Assembly: GCF_049445855.1 (NCBI RefSeq)
Contig: NZ_JBMSDV010000005.1
Coordinates: forward strand, 248,001 to 312,000
Length of the DNA stretch: 64,000 nucleotides
Reading direction: 5' to 3'
Source of the DNA: JAGOCV01 sp049445855
GTDB taxonomy: Bacteria; Pseudomonadota; Gammaproteobacteria; Burkholderiales; Burkholderiaceae_C
Shown here: positions 63,433 to 64,000 of the stretch, piece by piece
How positions within the stretch are numbered: the stretch's first letter is position 1
Layout of the letters: every line of letters begins with the position of its first letter
Position numbers and translations under genes: made by a program
Notes under the pieces: generated by a model
Told to the model about the DNA's origin: nothing
The model's input: only the letters and a program-made list of their open reading frames with translations
The model's database searches: none

Positions 63433-63822
63433 ATGGTTCTTGAATGCCACGAGATCGATCTCGATCTTGAGGCCAGGCTTTGCGAGGTGCGATATCCCCG
63501 CCGTCGTTCGTGCAGGCAAGGCATCGGAGAAGTATTCGCGGAAGACACTGTTCATGGCAGCGAACTCGTTCTGCATGTCAGTCATGTAGATGGTCATGCG
63601 CAACGTGTTCTTCAGCGTGCTGCCCGCCGCTTCGACAAGGGCCTTCACGTTCTCCAGCGTCTGGCGCGTCTGGGCCTCGATGCCTTCCTCGAACTCGCCG
63701 GTCTGCGGATGCTTGCCGACCTGCCCGGAAACGAACACCAGATCGCGCCAGACGAGCGCCGGCGAGAACGGCAGGGTATGTACTGCGCCCGGCAGGGTCA
63801 CGGTCCGGGGTGATTCGCTCAT
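63412..63822 (-). CDS. RidA/YjgF/UK114-family protein (first copy)
   Basis: A 136-residue member of the Rid family: LVFVSGQVGKHPQTGEFEEG, TRQTLENVKALVEAAGSTL and the C-terminal Arg motif ALPARTTAGISHLAKPGLKIEIDLVA (split here: PARTTAG, then IEIDLVA). Rid proteins hydrolyse reactive enamine/imine products of amino-acid or heterocycle catabolism. The catalytic Arg of ridA-type proteins is present in PARTT. It overlaps the preceding rid paralogue by 4 bp (ATGA), so the two are a coupled pair. Its 3' end overlaps the Crp/Fnr gene by 21 bp. Confidence 0.9.
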   Translation of the reverse strand: MSESPRTVTLPGAVHTLPFSPALVWRDLVFVSGQVGKHPQTGEFEEGIEAQTRQTLENVKALVEAAGSTLKNTLRMTIYMTDMQNEFAAMNSVFREYFSDALPARTTAGISHLAKPGLKIEIDLVAFKNHSVPCCR

Positions 63823-64000
63823 CGCTGGGCCCCTGCTTCGTCGTCGAGCACTGCCACCACTTCGATCTCCAGGTAAAGGCCCGGACGTGCAAGGTGCGAG
63901 ACGCCCACCGTGGTACGTGCGGGTGGATTCTTCGGGAACACCTTGCGGAAGACGGCATTCATGGCCTCGAAGTCGCGGTTCATGTCGATCATGAATATGT
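63819..64000 (-). CDS. RidA-family protein (second copy, C-terminal part; runs off window)
   Basis: The last ~60 residues of another Rid protein: MNRDFEAMNAVFRKVFPKNP, then PARTTVGVSHLARPGLYLEI, EVVAVLDDEAGAQR and a TGA that overlaps the next start codon. It keeps the Arg of PARTT. Similarity to the adjacent RidA suggests an old tandem duplication or two paralogues of one catabolic operon whose other genes lie to the right of the window. The N-terminal half is outside. Confidence 0.9.
   Translation of the reverse strand, partial: IFMIDMNRDFEAMNAVFRKVFPKNPPARTTVGVSHLARPGLYLEIEVVAVLDDEAGAQR

Overview
The window is about 64 kb of high-GC chromosome from a betaproteobacterium of the order Burkholderiales, most like the Alcaligenaceae (the Bordetella/Achromobacter side). 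This placement is inferred from gene order and family content: yceD-rpmF-plsX-fabH-fabD, rluC divergent from rne, hemC-hemD-hemX-hemY divergent from ppc, algR-algZ beside argH, a Bug-type (TctC) solute receptor, and a DUF4148 protein. No phage, insertion sequence or CRISPR array was seen. Coding density is very high, with many ATGA overlaps.

Layout. 1-3331: lipid-synthesis operon on the minus strand (yceD, rpmF, plsX, fabH, fabD; fabD runs off the left edge). 3357-4762: yceF-type Maf nucleotide pyrophosphatase coupled to an RsmI-like methylase. 4770-7816: minus-strand rluC, HAD phosphatase, Rieske protein, sppA. 7802-11335: rne with a promoter and a roughly 500-nt structured leader. 11424-15466: haem genes hemC, hemD, hemX, hemY. 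15573-18440: ppc. 18453-20272: LytTR-type regulator and sensor kinase (algR/algZ). 20311-23196: argH and glutamate dehydrogenase. 23213-27347: a catabolic island (amidase, PuuE-like deacetylase, TctC receptor) divergent from an IclR regulator, with a clear operator between them. 27353-27558: decayed ParA remnant. 27619-31258: OmpR/QseB-type two-component pair followed by an HtrA protease. PmrA-like boxes lie before the regulator and before htrA.

31393-44150: an envelope block with an SGNH hydrolase, opgC, a 1982-residue alpha-2-macroglobulin, pbpC and a FUSC-family protein. 44169-46542: SelA-like PLP enzyme and an FMN alpha-hydroxy-acid dehydrogenase. 46608-48530: DUF4148 protein, a repeat-rich intergenic region and a DinB-type polymerase. 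48540-51307: the operon bphO-bphP (haem oxygenase plus bacteriophytochrome); the phytochrome keeps its chromophore Cys but appears to lack the phosphoacceptor His. 51372-53863: queF, a prolyl-hydroxylase-like oxygenase and yaaA. 54021-56631: a translationally coupled three-gene cassette (VOC protein, FAD monooxygenase, DUF2783) behind two tandem TTAC-N6-GTAA operators. 56726-64000: valS, galU, tusA, NUDIX hydrolase, cysM, tRNA-Leu(CAA), a Crp/Fnr regulator and two tandem RidA proteins (the second runs off the right edge).

Most of the window is housekeeping. The best candidates for under-described biology are the His-less phytochrome operon, the VOC/FAD-monooxygenase/DUF2783 cassette with its operator, and the probable wiring of htrA to the neighbouring two-component system. 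All functional statements come from reading motifs; no database search was possible.
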